A stretch of DNA of 64,000 nt from an uncultured Clostridia bacterium. Its GTDB lineage: Bacteria; Bacillota; Clostridia; Christensenellales; CAG-138. Position 1 is the stretch's first letter. Every line of letters begins with the position of its first letter. The stretch lies in NCBI GenBank assembly GCA_947168565.1, contig CAMVMM010000005.1, forward strand, positions 1 to 64,000, read 5' to 3'. The notes under the pieces were generated by a model. It did not search any database and was not told the origin of the DNA. It was given only the letters and a program-made list of their open reading frames with translations. Made by a program: the position numbers and the translations under genes. This document shows positions 45,030 through 53,784 of this stretch, one piece after another.

Positions 45030-45308
45030 ATGAGATTGGATAAATATTTAAAGGTTTCCAGAATAATCAAGCGCCGCACCGTGGCAAATGAGGCTTGCTC
45101 CCTCGGCCGCGTGAGCGTGAACGACAAGGTGGCAAAGCCCTCCACGGACGTTAAGGTGGGGGATATAATCAGCGTGCGCTCCGGCGCGAAACTCCTTTCG
45201 GCGGAGGTGCTTGCCGTGAAGGAAAGCGTTCGCAAGGAGGAGGCGGACTCCATGTACCGCATAATTGCGGACAGCCTGAATGACCCTTCGGATAAGGGCG
45301 AAGACTGA
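45030..45308 (+). CDS. rqcP: S4-domain ribosome quality-control factor RqcP
   Basis: 92 residues made up of one S4 RNA-binding domain (MRLDKYLKVSRIIKRRTVANEAC, start only). Size and composition match RqcP (B. subtilis YabO), which helps RqcH add C-terminal alanine tails on stalled 50S subunits. Heat-shock protein Hsp15 is the related alternative. The ATG follows a GGGGTAAA-type site. It is 15 bases upstream of ispDF, probably co-transcribed. Confidence 0.85.
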   Translation: MRLDKYLKVSRIIKRRTVANEACSLGRVSVNDKVAKPSTDVKVGDIISVRSGAKLLSAEVLAVKESVRKEEADSMYRIIADSLNDPSDKGED

Positions 45309-45323
45309 AAAAGCGGGCTGCTT

Positions 45324-46535
45324 ATGGGTAAATTCGATAATAAACGCGTTTGCGCGATCCTTCTTGCCGCAGGCGGCTCCACCCGCATGGGCGAAAACAA
45401 GATGCTTATGCGCTTTAGCGGCAAAACGCCCATTGAGCTTTGCCTTGAAGCGTTCAGGGAGCATGCGGACGAATTCGTGATAGTGGTTTCGCCCTCAACC
45501 GCCGAAGCCGCTCAGGAGGCGGCACAAAGAGCATTGGGCGAAGGGGGCGCGGTAAAGCTTGTGTACGGCGGCGAAAGGCGGCAGGATTCGGTATACAACG
45601 CGCTTGTGTCTACCGAGGCGGATATAGTTTCGATCCACGATTGCGCGCGCTGCTGCGTTTCACAAGACGTTATAGAAAAAAGCATATTTTCCGCTGTGGA
45701 ATACGGCAGCGGCATCGCCTCCGTGAAGGTGGTGGACACGCTTAGAAGCGCCGCAGAGCAGCAGATAGTGGACAGGGATTCGCTGCTTGCCGCGCAAACG
45801 CCGCAGAGCTTTTCCCGCAGCGGCATTTTGAGCGCATACGAGAAGATCGATGGTGGAATTACCTATACCGATGATGCCGCAATTTTCAAATCGGCGGGAA
45901 ACGAGCTGCATTTCAGCGAGGGCGACAGGGCAAATATCAAGCTTACGGGCAGGGAGGATATAATCATTATGAAAGCTTTGCTTGAACAGCTACGGCAGGA
46001 CGCTTCGGAAAAAACGAACGCCGAAATGAAAAACAGCGCCTGTGCGCACGACCTCATGCCGTTTCGGATCGGATTTGGGGAGGATACCCACAGGCTGAAG
46101 GAGGGCAGGGCGCTGATACTCGGCGGGGTGCATGTGCCGTATGAATTCGGGCTGGACGGGCATTCGGATGCGGACGCGCTTGCGCACGCGCTGATCGACG
46201 CGGTGCTCGGCGCCTGCGCGCTGGGCGATATAGGAATGCACTTTCCGGACAGCGATCAAAGGTATAAGGGTATAGACAGCCTTTTGCTTGCCTCGCACAC
46301 GGCGGCGCTTGTGCGCGAAAGGGGCTTTGAGATAGGCAATCTGGACGCAACGGTGATCGCGCAGAGGCCCAAGCTCGGCGCGTATCGGGATGAGATGCGC
46401 AAAAGGCTTGCCGAGGCGTTCGGCGTCGATTTTTCCCGCATGAGCGTTAAGTTCACCACTCCGGAGCATACCGGACCCGAGGGCAGGGGGGAGAGCATGA
46501 CCGTTCGCGCCGCCGCGCTCGTGTTTGAAAAATAA
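45324..46535 (+). CDS. ispDF: Bifunctional IspD-IspF isoprenoid enzyme
   Basis: 403 residues. The N-terminal half (1-225) is IspD, with AAGGSTRMGENKMLM binding CTP and HDCARCCVS. The C-terminal half (about 240-403) is IspF, starting RIGFGEDTHRL, with GLDGHSDADALAHALIDA, GDIGMHFPDSD and the FTTPEHTG end. It makes 4-CDP-methylerythritol and 2-C-methylerythritol 2,4-cyclodiphosphate in the MEP pathway, skipping only the IspE step between. Fused IspDF proteins are known in several lineages. Confidence 0.96.
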   Translation: MGKFDNKRVCAILLAAGGSTRMGENKMLMRFSGKTPIELCLEAFREHADEFVIVVSPSTAEAAQEAAQRALGEGGAVKLVYGGERRQDSVYNALVSTEADIVSIHDCARCCVSQDVIEKSIFSAVEYGSGIASVKVVDTLRSAAEQQIVDRDSLLAAQTPQSFSRSGILSAYEKIDGGITYTDDAAIFKSAGNELHFSEGDRANIKLTGREDIIIMKALLEQLRQDASEKTNAEMKNSACAHDLMPFRIGFGEDTHRLKEGRALILGGVHVPYEFGLDGHSDADALAHALIDAVLGACALGDIGMHFPDSDQRYKGIDSLLLASHTAALVRERGFEIGNLDATVIAQRPKLGAYRDEMRKRLAEAFGVDFSRMSVKFTTPEHTGPEGRGESMTVRAAALVFEK

Positions 46536-46673
46536 GGGCGCTTATTAAAAACATACAGCTTTATACGGCTTTTTGAAATACAGAATCGCAAGGTAAACCC
46601 GCGTAAAACTAAACAAAAGGAAGAAAAAGCAAGGTAAAGCATAATAAAATAAAAAAGTAAATTAAAGTAAAGC

Positions 46674-46752
46674 TCAACAAAACAAAGCAAAACAAAGCAA
46701 AGCAAAACAAAGCAAAGCAAAGCAAAACAAAGCAAAGCAAAACAAAGCAAAG
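46674..46752 (+). repeat. T-free AAAGC/AAAAC pentamer array
   Basis: About 75 bases made almost only of AAAGC and AAAAC pentamers, with no T on the plus strand. It lies just before the terminator, in the 3' untranslated region of ispDF. The flanking 46610-46670 bases are similarly A-rich but contain some T. Confidence 0.9.
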
Positions 46753-46784
46753 GATCCCGCTCAAGTGAGCATGGGATCCTTTTT
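46750..46784. terminator. Bidirectional terminator between ispDF and ricT
   Basis: AAAGGATCCC...GGGATCCTTT with an inner GCTCA/TGAGC stem, followed by T on the plus strand and by T-rich bases on the minus strand. Confidence 0.88.
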
Positions 46785-46843
46785 CAGAAGCATTGATAGA
46801 ATTATTGCGTTTGGAAGCTGCACTTTTTAGCGCAATACGGCGC

Positions 46844-48235
46844 TTATTCGCCGCTGCCGCCGCCGGGCTCGCCCGATTGCCTCTGCGCACCCGGCCTGCG
46901 CCGGTTCGCGCCGTTGTAGCGGCGATAGGGCTTGCCGGGGCCGCCGTGCTTTTTGGCGCCGCCGTTGAGCTGCCTGCCTTGAGGCCTTTCGGTGCGCTCG
47001 GCTTTTTCCGCCCGCTCGGCTCTCTCCTGCCCGTTCTGCCCTTCCTCGCCGCCGGAGCGTGCCTGCCTGCGGGGATGCTGCTGATCGAACCTGCGCGTAT
47101 AGGGCTTTTTGGTTTGCGCCGCGCCCTCCCCGCCTGCTGCGCGGGGGCCCGATTCCGCGTATCTTCTGCGTATCTTCTGCGGCTTTTCGACTCTTTCGCC
47201 CGCCTCTCCGCTTTCGCCGCCTTCGGATGTATCGGATCTTTCACCGTTTGCGCTATTCTCGCCGTCTTCACCCTCGCTTTGTTCGGGCGTTTCGGCTTCG
47301 GCGCCGGCGGGTTCGGCGGCCTTTTCGGCGTCGTGGGGCGCGGTGCGGCTCTCGTTTTCGCCGCAAGCTTCGCAGCCCTCGCGGCCCTCGCAGTCTCCGC
47401 AGCCTCCGCAGCCTTCACAGACGCCCCCGGCGGGCATAAGGTCGCGGAAGGGATAGCTGCGAACGTCGAAGGTGCCGTCCTGAAGGGTAATCTTCAGCTT
47501 GGTGGTTTCGGTTATCGCGTTGTTTTCAAGCACGGTGCCGGGGCCGTCCGGCGTGATGAACTGCTTGCCGACGCCGGGCATCACCTTCTGCATGGATTCA
47601 TACGCCTCCTGCTCGTAGCGCAGGCAGCACATCAGCTTGCCGCAGATGCCGGAGATCTTGAGCGGGTTCAGCGAAAGATTCTGCGTTTTCGCCATCTTTA
47701 TGGAAACGGGCGTGAATTCGGTCAGGAAGGTGTTGCAGCACACGGGGCGGCCGCAGAAGCCCAGACCGCCGCATTTTTTCGCCTCGTCGCGGTCGCCGAT
47801 CTGCCTCAGGTCGATCCTTGCCTTGAATACGGCGGTAAGATCCTTCAAAAGCTCGCGGAAATCCACGCGGCTGTCCGCCGTGAAATAGAAGGTGAGCTTG
47901 GAGCCGTTGAAGGCGTATTCCGCGTTCACAAGCTTCATCGCAAGCCCGCGCGCCTCAACCTTGGTGCGGCATATTGCAAGCGCCTCGCTCTCCTTGGATT
48001 GGAAATACCGCATCTGGGAAAGATCGTCCTCCGTTGCGATGCGCAAAACGGGCTTGAGCGGGGATGAAAGCCGCGCCTCGTCCATTTCCGCAGGCTCTCC
48101 GCTGACGGTGCCGAGCATATCCCCATGGGTGGTGTTCACTATAACGCTCGTTCCGTCGCACAGGTCAAAGTCCAGGGCGTCGAAATAATAGCCCCTGCCG
48201 CTGTTTCTGAATCTTACCTTAACAACTCTTTGCAT
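46844..48235 (-). CDS. ricT: RicT/YaaT (PSP1-domain) protein with long disordered tail
   Basis: 463 residues. The N-terminal 265 residues are a PSP1 domain with conserved Cys sites CGGLGFCGRPVCC and ISGICGKLMCCLRYE, which in RicT bind Fe-S clusters within the RicA-RicF-RicT complex. The C-terminal 190 residues are an unusual extension: a Cys cluster (CEGCGGCGDCEGREGCEAC), acidic stretches, then an Arg/Gly/Gln-rich basic end. Homologues are usually about 275 residues. The neighbouring holB fits the conserved Firmicutes order. RicT helps RNase Y act on transcripts and controls development in Bacillus. Confidence 0.9.
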   Translation of the reverse strand: MQRVVKVRFRNSGRGYYFDALDFDLCDGTSVIVNTTHGDMLGTVSGEPAEMDEARLSSPLKPVLRIATEDDLSQMRYFQSKESEALAICRTKVEARGLAMKLVNAEYAFNGSKLTFYFTADSRVDFRELLKDLTAVFKARIDLRQIGDRDEAKKCGGLGFCGRPVCCNTFLTEFTPVSIKMAKTQNLSLNPLKISGICGKLMCCLRYEQEAYESMQKVMPGVGKQFITPDGPGTVLENNAITETTKLKITLQDGTFDVRSYPFRDLMPAGGVCEGCGGCGDCEGREGCEACGENESRTAPHDAEKAAEPAGAEAETPEQSEGEDGENSANGERSDTSEGGESGEAGERVEKPQKIRRRYAESGPRAAGGEGAAQTKKPYTRRFDQQHPRRQARSGGEEGQNGQERAERAEKAERTERPQGRQLNGGAKKHGGPGKPYRRYNGANRRRPGAQRQSGEPGGGSGE

Positions 48236-48331
48236 TTTTGCTTATCTAACCGCAGTTTAGCGGATTCCTTTCGTAATTTAAACACTTTTCTTTGCGCAAT
48301 ACGGCGCGGCTGCAATATAGTACCAAATACC

Positions 48332-49243
48332 TCAGCTTGCGGCGGGGTAGGCTATCTCTATCATAAGCAGATCGAAAATTCTTGAAAGCCTGATAACGGG
48401 GGAGATTCGCTGCGCCGCCGAGGAAACCGCGCCCGCTATGCGCTCAAGCTCCGAAAAGCCGAGCCGCGCTGCCGCTGCGGAGGCCTGCGAACCGAAATCC
48501 GGATTGAAAAGCTTCAGCGAATAGCAGCCGCTTTTTTTAAGCATAATGTCGTGGCAGGCTGAAAGCATGAAGTACAGCGCGGCGCGCGCCGATTCCGCGT
48601 CCGCTCCAAGCGCGTCGCTTGAATCAAAGAGCTTTCCGCCGGCAAGAACGGTGTAAAAGGCCTCGAGCGCGGTGCTTCGCAGCTTTGAAAACGCGCTGCT
48701 TGAATAGAGCCGAACGGCGGTATCGAGCGAGCAGGCGCTCTTCTGCGCCAGCGTTTCCGCCTCTGCTTTGCCCGCGCCGAGCCTTATAAGCTCCTTTGCG
48801 ACCTCATCCGCAGAGCGCTCCCCAAGCCGCACCGTCATCACGCGCGAGCGGATGGTGGGCAGCACCTGAAGCTCCTCTCCCGAAAGCAGAAAATAGGTGC
48901 CCTCGGGCGGCTCCTCAAGCATTTTCAGCATGGCGTTTACGGCGCGATCGTTTAATAAATGAACGCTTCTGATCAGAATAACGCGGTTATCGGTGGAGAA
49001 GGTGCGCTTTGTAAGCTCGCTTTTGATCTCGCGTATACGGTCCACCTTCACGCTGCCGTCAAGCGCTATATAGTCCGCTGCGGTGCTTAGGCGCGTAAGC
49101 TCCACCGAGCCGAAAAGCAGTATGCTTGCGCACTGCTCCATTATGCCGCCCTCAATATCGCAGCCAGCGCCGGTGAAAAGGTAGCCGTGCATCGCCCGTG
49201 AAGATCTCAGGGAAAGCTTTAATTTTTCCGCAAGCTCGTGCAT
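48332..49243 (-). CDS. holB: DNA polymerase III delta' subunit
   Basis: 303 residues. Clamp-loader delta' features are present: an N-terminal HGYLFTGAG lacking a full Walker A, ILIRSVHLLNDRAVNAMLKMLEEPPEG and SRVMTVRL. The sensor-like motifs and C-terminal helical domain complete it. It loads the sliding clamp with tau/gamma and delta. The start overlaps the stop of the upstream gene at 49243, and ricT follows, as in other Firmicutes. Confidence 0.93.
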   Translation of the reverse strand: MHELAEKLKLSLRSSRAMHGYLFTGAGCDIEGGIMEQCASILLFGSVELTRLSTAADYIALDGSVKVDRIREIKSELTKRTFSTDNRVILIRSVHLLNDRAVNAMLKMLEEPPEGTYFLLSGEELQVLPTIRSRVMTVRLGERSADEVAKELIRLGAGKAEAETLAQKSACSLDTAVRLYSSSAFSKLRSTALEAFYTVLAGGKLFDSSDALGADAESARAALYFMLSACHDIMLKKSGCYSLKLFNPDFGSQASAAAARLGFSELERIAGAVSSAAQRISPVIRLSRIFDLLMIEIAYPAAS

Positions 49244-49839
49244 TATCTGCCGCCCTCAGCCGTGCCGCCATCCTCGGCGGCGGGGGAGCGCAGCATTTGC
49301 TCATAGCAGCTTAAAAATTCCTCATCAGGCGCGAAAAGCACGCGGCAGACCTCGCCGTTTCGGTTGAAATAAAGCGAATGCGCTCTCTCGCTCCTTGTGC
49401 AGGAATAATCCGCGGAATGCGCTATCGGCTTATCCGGCGAATAGCTTTCTGTGGGAGGCACAAGCGCAAGAATATCCTTTTTATCCACGGTCAGAAGTAT
49501 GGCGCCCTTCGCGCTCACTATGCGCTCAAAAACTATGGTGCCTACGGGATACTGATAGTCCTCGTGCAGTATCATATCGTCGAAGCGGGGATCGTAAACC
49601 GGCTCCGCCTCCTTATAGAAGATGGTGTAGCGGTAGCCTGTGAGCCTCAGCCGGTAGATAAGATACAGCGCCAAAAGCGCCAGCGCGATGAACACGTAGC
49701 GCGGCACATTGGAGGAAAAAAGCTTTTCAAGATACAGCACCACCGCGCCGACCACGAAAAAGCCGATCACAAGAAATATGAACAGCCAAAGATCGGATCT
49801 TGCCGTGCCGTGCGAGCGGTCAACACTTTGCTGAAACAT
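49243..49839 (-). CDS. Conserved membrane protein upstream of holB
   Basis: 198 residues with two membrane spans (about 18-38 and 46-64) and a soluble beta-rich domain (about 75-180) of unknown fold. It overlaps holB by one base, so they are likely co-translated. No known family is recognised. Confidence 0.65.
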   Translation of the reverse strand: MFQQSVDRSHGTARSDLWLFIFLVIGFFVVGAVVLYLEKLFSSNVPRYVFIALALLALYLIYRLRLTGYRYTIFYKEAEPVYDPRFDDMILHEDYQYPVGTIVFERIVSAKGAILLTVDKKDILALVPPTESYSPDKPIAHSADYSCTRSERAHSLYFNRNGEVCRVLFAPDEEFLSCYEQMLRSPAAEDGGTAEGGR

Positions 49840-49891
49840 TTTTGAATTACCCCAGGTGCAAAAGCAATAAAACGGTATGCCGGCTCCGCCG

Positions 49892-51547
49892 TCAGTTTCC
49901 GGGCTTGTAGCTGTCCTTCAAACCGACGGTGCGGTTGAAAACGGGCCTGATCTCGGTTGAATCCCGATCGGCGCAGAAATAGCCTATGCGCATGAACTGG
50001 TATTTCGAGCCGATCTCGGGTGAAGCAAGGAATGGCTCCACAAAGCCGTTCAAAATGCGCACGGAATCGGGGTTGAGCTTATCTATAAAGTCGTCCGCCG
50101 ACACGTTTTCCTCCGTCATAAGCGGCTCATAGAGCCTGAATTCGGCGGGCACCGCGTCCGCAGCGGGAACCCAGTGGATTGTGCCCTTGACCTTGCGCTC
50201 GCATTCTCCCGAGAAGCTTTCGGGATCGTAGGTGCAGCGAACGAGCTTCACGCTGCCGTCCTCATTCAGCTCCCAGCCGGTGCATTTTATGATGAATGCA
50301 CCCTTCAGGCGCACCTCGCCGTCCGGCTTGAGGCGGAAGAATTTTTTGGGCGGCTCTATCATGAAATCCTCGCGCTCGATATAGATCTCGCGGGAAAAAC
50401 GAACGGTATGCGTTTTGCCGTAGAGCGCGTCGCCCTCCTCGGCGATGGGCATATCCTCTATCTTGACCTCCACGGATTCGTTTTCCGGGAAGTTTTCGAT
50501 TATGACCTTCACAGGGTCGGTAACGGCCATGGCCCTCGGTGCGCGCGTGTTCAGATCCTCGCGCACACAGTGTTCCAGCATTGCGGAATCCACAGTGGAA
50601 TCCGCCTTGGCAACGCCGGCGCGGTCCAGAAAATCCTTGATCGCCTCGGGGGTGTAGCCCCTTCTGCGCATCGCGCAAAGCGTGGGCATGCGCGGATCGT
50701 CCCACCCGCTCACGTAGCCGCCCTCAACGAGCGCGCGAAGGAAGCGCTTGCTCATGATGGTGTTTGTGAGATTAAGCCTTGCAAACTCTATCTGGCGCGG
50801 CTTGGGCTCAAAGCCGCAGTTGTCTATCACCCAGTTGTAAAGCGGGCGGTGCGCCTCATATTCGAGCGAGCAGAGCGAATGGGTCACGCCCTCGATTGCG
50901 TCCTGTATGGGATGCGCGAAATCATACATGGGGTAGATGCACCACTTGTCGCCCTGATGGTGATGGCTGCGGTGCAGTATGCGGTAGAGCGCCGGATCGC
51001 GCATATTGATATTTGGGGAGGCCATGTCTATCTTGGCGCGCAGGGTGCGGCTGCCGTCCTCAAATTCGCCCCGTCTCATGCGCTCGAAAAGGTCAAGGTT
51101 TTCCTCCACGCTGCGCTCACGGTAGGGGCTGTTCACGCCCGGCTCGGTGAGGGTGCCGCGGTATTCGCGGATCTGATCCTTGTCAAGATCGCAAACGTAC
51201 GCCTTGCCGTCTTTAATAAGCTTGAGCGCCAGCTCGTAGCAGGTGTCGAAATAATCGCTGCCGAAGCAGAGCTTATCCCATTTGAAGCCCAGCCAGCGGA
51301 TGTCCTCCTCGATCGCGTCCACAAACTCCACGTCCTCCTTGGTGGGGTTCGTGTCGTCAAAGCGCAGGTTGCAGGTGCCGCCGAAGCGCTCCGCCGTTGA
51401 AAAATCAATGTAAAGGGCCTTCGCGTGGCCAATATGCAGATAACCGTTGGGCTCGGGCGGAAAGCGCGTTTTAACGGTGGGATTCGCCTTAATATCCTCA
51501 ACGATGAATTCCTCTATAAAATTGCGCGGTTCAAACTCTTTTTCCAT
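49892..51547 (-). CDS. glnS: Glutaminyl-tRNA synthetase
   Basis: 551 residues. Class I signatures: [16 protein letters not shown] (HIGH) and TIMSKRFL (the KMSKS equivalent MSKRF). [17 protein letters not shown] and the beta-barrel anticodon-binding C-terminus follow. It charges tRNA-Gln directly. Many Firmicutes instead use Glu-tRNA(Gln) and GatCAB, so a true GlnRS here marks a lineage that kept or acquired it. The ATG at 51547 follows an AAAGGA site; the longer frame to 51580 is less likely. Confidence 0.95.
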   Translation of the reverse strand: MEKEFEPRNFIEEFIVEDIKANPTVKTRFPPEPNGYLHIGHAKALYIDFSTAERFGGTCNLRFDDTNPTKEDVEFVDAIEEDIRWLGFKWDKLCFGSDYFDTCYELALKLIKDGKAYVCDLDKDQIREYRGTLTEPGVNSPYRERSVEENLDLFERMRRGEFEDGSRTLRAKIDMASPNINMRDPALYRILHRSHHHQGDKWCIYPMYDFAHPIQDAIEGVTHSLCSLEYEAHRPLYNWVIDNCGFEPKPRQIEFARLNLTNTIMSKRFLRALVEGGYVSGWDDPRMPTLCAMRRRGYTPEAIKDFLDRAGVAKADSTVDSAMLEHCVREDLNTRAPRAMAVTDPVKVIIENFPENESVEVKIEDMPIAEEGDALYGKTHTVRFSREIYIEREDFMIEPPKKFFRLKPDGEVRLKGAFIIKCTGWELNEDGSVKLVRCTYDPESFSGECERKVKGTIHWVPAADAVPAEFRLYEPLMTEENVSADDFIDKLNPDSVRILNGFVEPFLASPEIGSKYQFMRIGYFCADRDSTEIRPVFNRTVGLKDSYKPGN

Positions 51548-51731
51548 GGTATTGAGTGTCCTTTCGATATATAAAACCATCTTTTATTATGCCACAAACG
51601 GCGTGGCTTTGTCAATAAAAAAATGGAACAAAACGCCGTGAAAACGGAAATATCCCGCCGAAGTGCCGGATGGGTGCGCGTCGGAGCTTATCGTATAATG
51701 ATTTTAGGGAGGCAGCGGGGTGCGATTTGTG

Positions 51732-51760
51732 TTGACCTGAACAAAATATGCTGATATAAT
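51732..51760 (+). promoter_or_regulatory. Promoter of the PNPOx-like gene
   Basis: -35 TTGACC (51732-51737), 17-base spacer, -10 TATAAT (51755-51760). Confidence 0.9.
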
Positions 51761-51849
51761 TATATAGGATAAATCGCCGCATGAACGGCAGGATTTATGA
51801 AAAAAAAGAGAATCAAAAGAAAATTAAGGAAAATGAAAGGAAAAAGAGT

Positions 51850-52242
51850 ATGAACGAGGTCTATCGGTTTTTGAAGGATTGCGGCGTGTATTTCCTTGCC
51901 ACCGCGGAGGGGGATCAGCCGAGAGTGCGCCCGTTTGGAACGGTGAATCTGTTTGAAAACAGGCTCTATATCCAGATGGGCAAGGTGAAGAACGTTTCAA
52001 AGCAGATACAGGCCAATCCAAAGGTGGAGCTCTGCGCGTTTAAGGACGGCAGATGGCTCAGGCTTTCGGGCGAGCTGGTGCGTGATGAGCGCGTGGAGGC
52101 GAAAAAGGATATGCTCGATCATTATCCCGAACTGCGCTCAATGTACGATGAAAACGACGACAACACCGAGGTGCTGTATTTTAAATCCGGCACGGCTGTA
52201 TTCAGCTCGTTCACCGAGCCTCCGAAAACCATCGAGCTTTGA
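51850..52242 (+). CDS. Pyridoxamine 5'-phosphate oxidase-like flavin protein
   Basis: 130 residues with the split-barrel FMN-binding fold. FLATAEGDQPRVRPFGTVNLFENRLYIQMGK is characteristic (shown only in part), and the KDGRWLRLSGEL strand is typical. Small members often reduce or oxidise unknown flavin substrates. The ATG at 51850 has AAAGGA upstream, and the gene has its own good promoter. Confidence 0.85.
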   Translation: MNEVYRFLKDCGVYFLATAEGDQPRVRPFGTVNLFENRLYIQMGKVKNVSKQIQANPKVELCAFKDGRWLRLSGELVRDERVEAKKDMLDHYPELRSMYDENDDNTEVLYFKSGTAVFSSFTEPPKTIEL

Positions 52243-52329
52243 CACGCCGAAGCGGGCTCGACTGTTTCTTCGGAATAATCTGAAATAAGCTTGATCATAA
52301 AGAAGGATAAACTCAAATAGAATAAACGC

Positions 52330-52373
52330 AAAAAAAGCTCCGCCGCTGCCCTTTTTGGGGAAACGGCGGAGCG
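52330..52373 (-). terminator. Terminator of the zinc-ribbon gene
   Basis: Minus strand GCTCCGCCG...CGGCGGAGC followed by seven T, after the gene ending at 52425. Confidence 0.88.
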
Positions 52374-52424
52374 CATTTACGCTTTTATGCGCGGTTCGCC
52401 CGCTTTTTACGGGAGTGGGGAATA

Positions 52425-52700
52425 TCAGGCCCTGTGCTTTGCATAGCACTCGCTGCAATAGACGGGCTTGTCGGTCTTGGGCTCGAAGGGGATCTTGGTT
52501 TCACAGCCGCAATCGGCGCAAACCGCATCAAACATAACGCGCTCACCGCTGCGGCGGGAGGACTTACGGGCGCTTCTGCAAGCCTTACAGCGGGTAGGCT
52601 CGTTCTGGAAACCCTTTTCCGCGTAGAACTCCTGCTCGCCTGCGGTGAAAACGAATTCGCTGCCGCAATCCTTGCAAACCAATACTTTGTCTTCAAACAT
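52425..52700 (-). CDS. Zinc-ribbon protein
   Basis: 91 residues with two zinc-ribbon halves. The first has CKDCG and, 22 residues on, CKAC, with the conserved GEQEFYAEKGF between them. The second has CADCGC and CSEC. Such small proteins bind zinc and are widespread in Clostridia, with unknown function. The ATG at 52700 has CGAGG upstream; the longer frame to 52760 runs into the structured leader. It lies just downstream of a putative structured RNA on the same transcript. Confidence 0.85.
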   Translation of the reverse strand: MFEDKVLVCKDCGSEFVFTAGEQEFYAEKGFQNEPTRCKACRSARKSSRRSGERVMFDAVCADCGCETKIPFEPKTDKPVYCSECYAKHRA

Positions 52701-52709
52701 GGGAATATA

Positions 52710-52941
52710 CCTCGTTGAGTTTTTTGGCCTGAAACCGGCTGACCTGGTCTTTGACCCCACACTCGCCTGTTGGAGGGTTCGCTACTAAGCCTTACGCTGC
52801 CCACTACTGCCCCTCTCGGGCGATGCCCGACAGGACTTACGTCTAAGCCGCACCATGCTCACGGGGGCTTTGCCCCGCTTATGTGGATCGTTTCGCCTGC
52901 GACTGGCATCGATTTTCAACCACAGACCCGATTTCCGTGCC
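52710..52941 (-). ncRNA. Structured RNA leader, raiA-motif-like (class tentative)
   Basis: About 230 bases on the minus strand between a good promoter and the zinc-ribbon gene, with no reading frame. Hairpins include GGGGCAAAGCCCC, CGGGCATCGCCCG and GGTCAAAGACC, the last in a very conserved-looking stretch GGGGTCAAAGACCAGGTCAG. A repeated GGCTTAG with GTAAG/GTAAGG flanks suggests tertiary contacts. From memory it resembles the raiA RNA of Firmicutes; HEARO/omega RNA is a weaker alternative since no IscB gene is present. Class needs a covariance search. Confidence 0.55.
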
Positions 52942-52947
52942 GCGCCT

Positions 52948-52977
52948 ATTATATCATGCTTATTTGGGTGTATACAA
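52948..52977 (-). promoter_or_regulatory. Promoter of the structured RNA
   Basis: Minus strand: -35 TTGTAT (52977-52972), an 18-base spacer and -10 TATAAT (52953-52948). Confidence 0.75.
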
Positions 52978-53086
52978 GCTTTTTTTCATATAATAATAAA
53001 TATATGCTTTGATCCTCGGCTTTGAAGCGGAGGAGGGAAGCTCTCAAGCCTTTGTGCGCAGGATGGCATTGGCATTTTATTTTTTG

Positions 53087-53117
53087 TTGGACATTTCATA
53101 TTCGGATGTGTTATTAT
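53087..53117 (+). promoter_or_regulatory. Possible promoter of the STAS gene
   Basis: TTGGAC (53087-53092) and TATTAT (53112-53117) with a long 19-base spacer. The match is moderate. A leader of about 120 bases precedes the STAS ATG at 53246. Confidence 0.4.
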
Positions 53118-53245
53118 ATAGGAGTAATATATTGGCTTTGCGCGGCGATGCCGCGGACGAATATGCGCCGCCGCCGCTGCAAAGATTACAAGCAGGAGCC
53201 AAAACGCGAAAGGATTCGGCTCAGGTGACATTCGGAGGATCGAAA

Positions 53246-53545
53246 ATGAAAATTACGGAAAAAAGAAGCGGCGAGCGTCTCACGCTGGAGCTTTTCGGCA
53301 GGCTGGATACGGAAACCTCGCCGGAGCTTGAAAAAAGGCTGGACGCGGGGCTTGACGGCGCAAAGGAGCTTATTCTGGATTGCAAATATCTTGAATATGT
53401 TTCCTCCTCGGGCCTGCGCGCTATCCTGCGCGCGGCAAAGCTGATGAGCGGAGCGGGCGGTAAGCTCAGGATCGAAAACACGAACGAGCTTGTGGCCCAA
53501 GTGCTTCAGGTCACCGGCTTTTACGAGCTGCTTTGCGCCGAGTGA
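53246..53545 (+). CDS. STAS-domain anti-sigma factor antagonist
   Basis: 99 residues, a single STAS domain like SpoIIAA/RsbV. The phospho-acceptor site is in LEYVSSSGLRAIL. Partner switching with an HATPase kinase controls release of a partner protein. GGAGG lies 9 bases before the ATG at 53246; the longer frame to 53009 lacks a site. The likely kinase partner is the C-terminal HATPase encoded in the next gene. Confidence 0.92.
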   Translation: MKITEKRSGERLTLELFGRLDTETSPELEKRLDAGLDGAKELILDCKYLEYVSSSGLRAILRAAKLMSGAGGKLRIENTNELVAQVLQVTGFYELLCAE

Positions 53546-53784
53546 AGGCGGCATAAAAGCGGGAAAAAAAGCGGCGCAAAAAGCGGGCAAAAGGCGGCAT
53601 AAAAGCGGGCAAAAGCAGAATTAGCGCGGAGCCCTTCAAAGCCTTGATGGGGCGGACAAGCCCATAGTTCGGCGCTGCGCCTTTTTGCACGGCGCCGGAG
53701 CTGCGCCCGCATTGGTTTTTTGTTTGATTTTTGCAAAATGAAATAAACAGGCATTATTTAAAAAGGTACGGAGGAAAACAGCGA

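Noticed and set aside
46609-48067. Long frames rich in Arg/Ala and Ala/Leu over ricT
   Set aside because: They are out-of-frame reads of the GC-rich ricT tail and lack ribosome-binding sites.
52705-52950. IscB-associated omega/HEARO RNA
   Set aside because: Similar in style, but there is no IscB or other HNH/RuvC gene nearby; raiA-like is preferred, tentatively.
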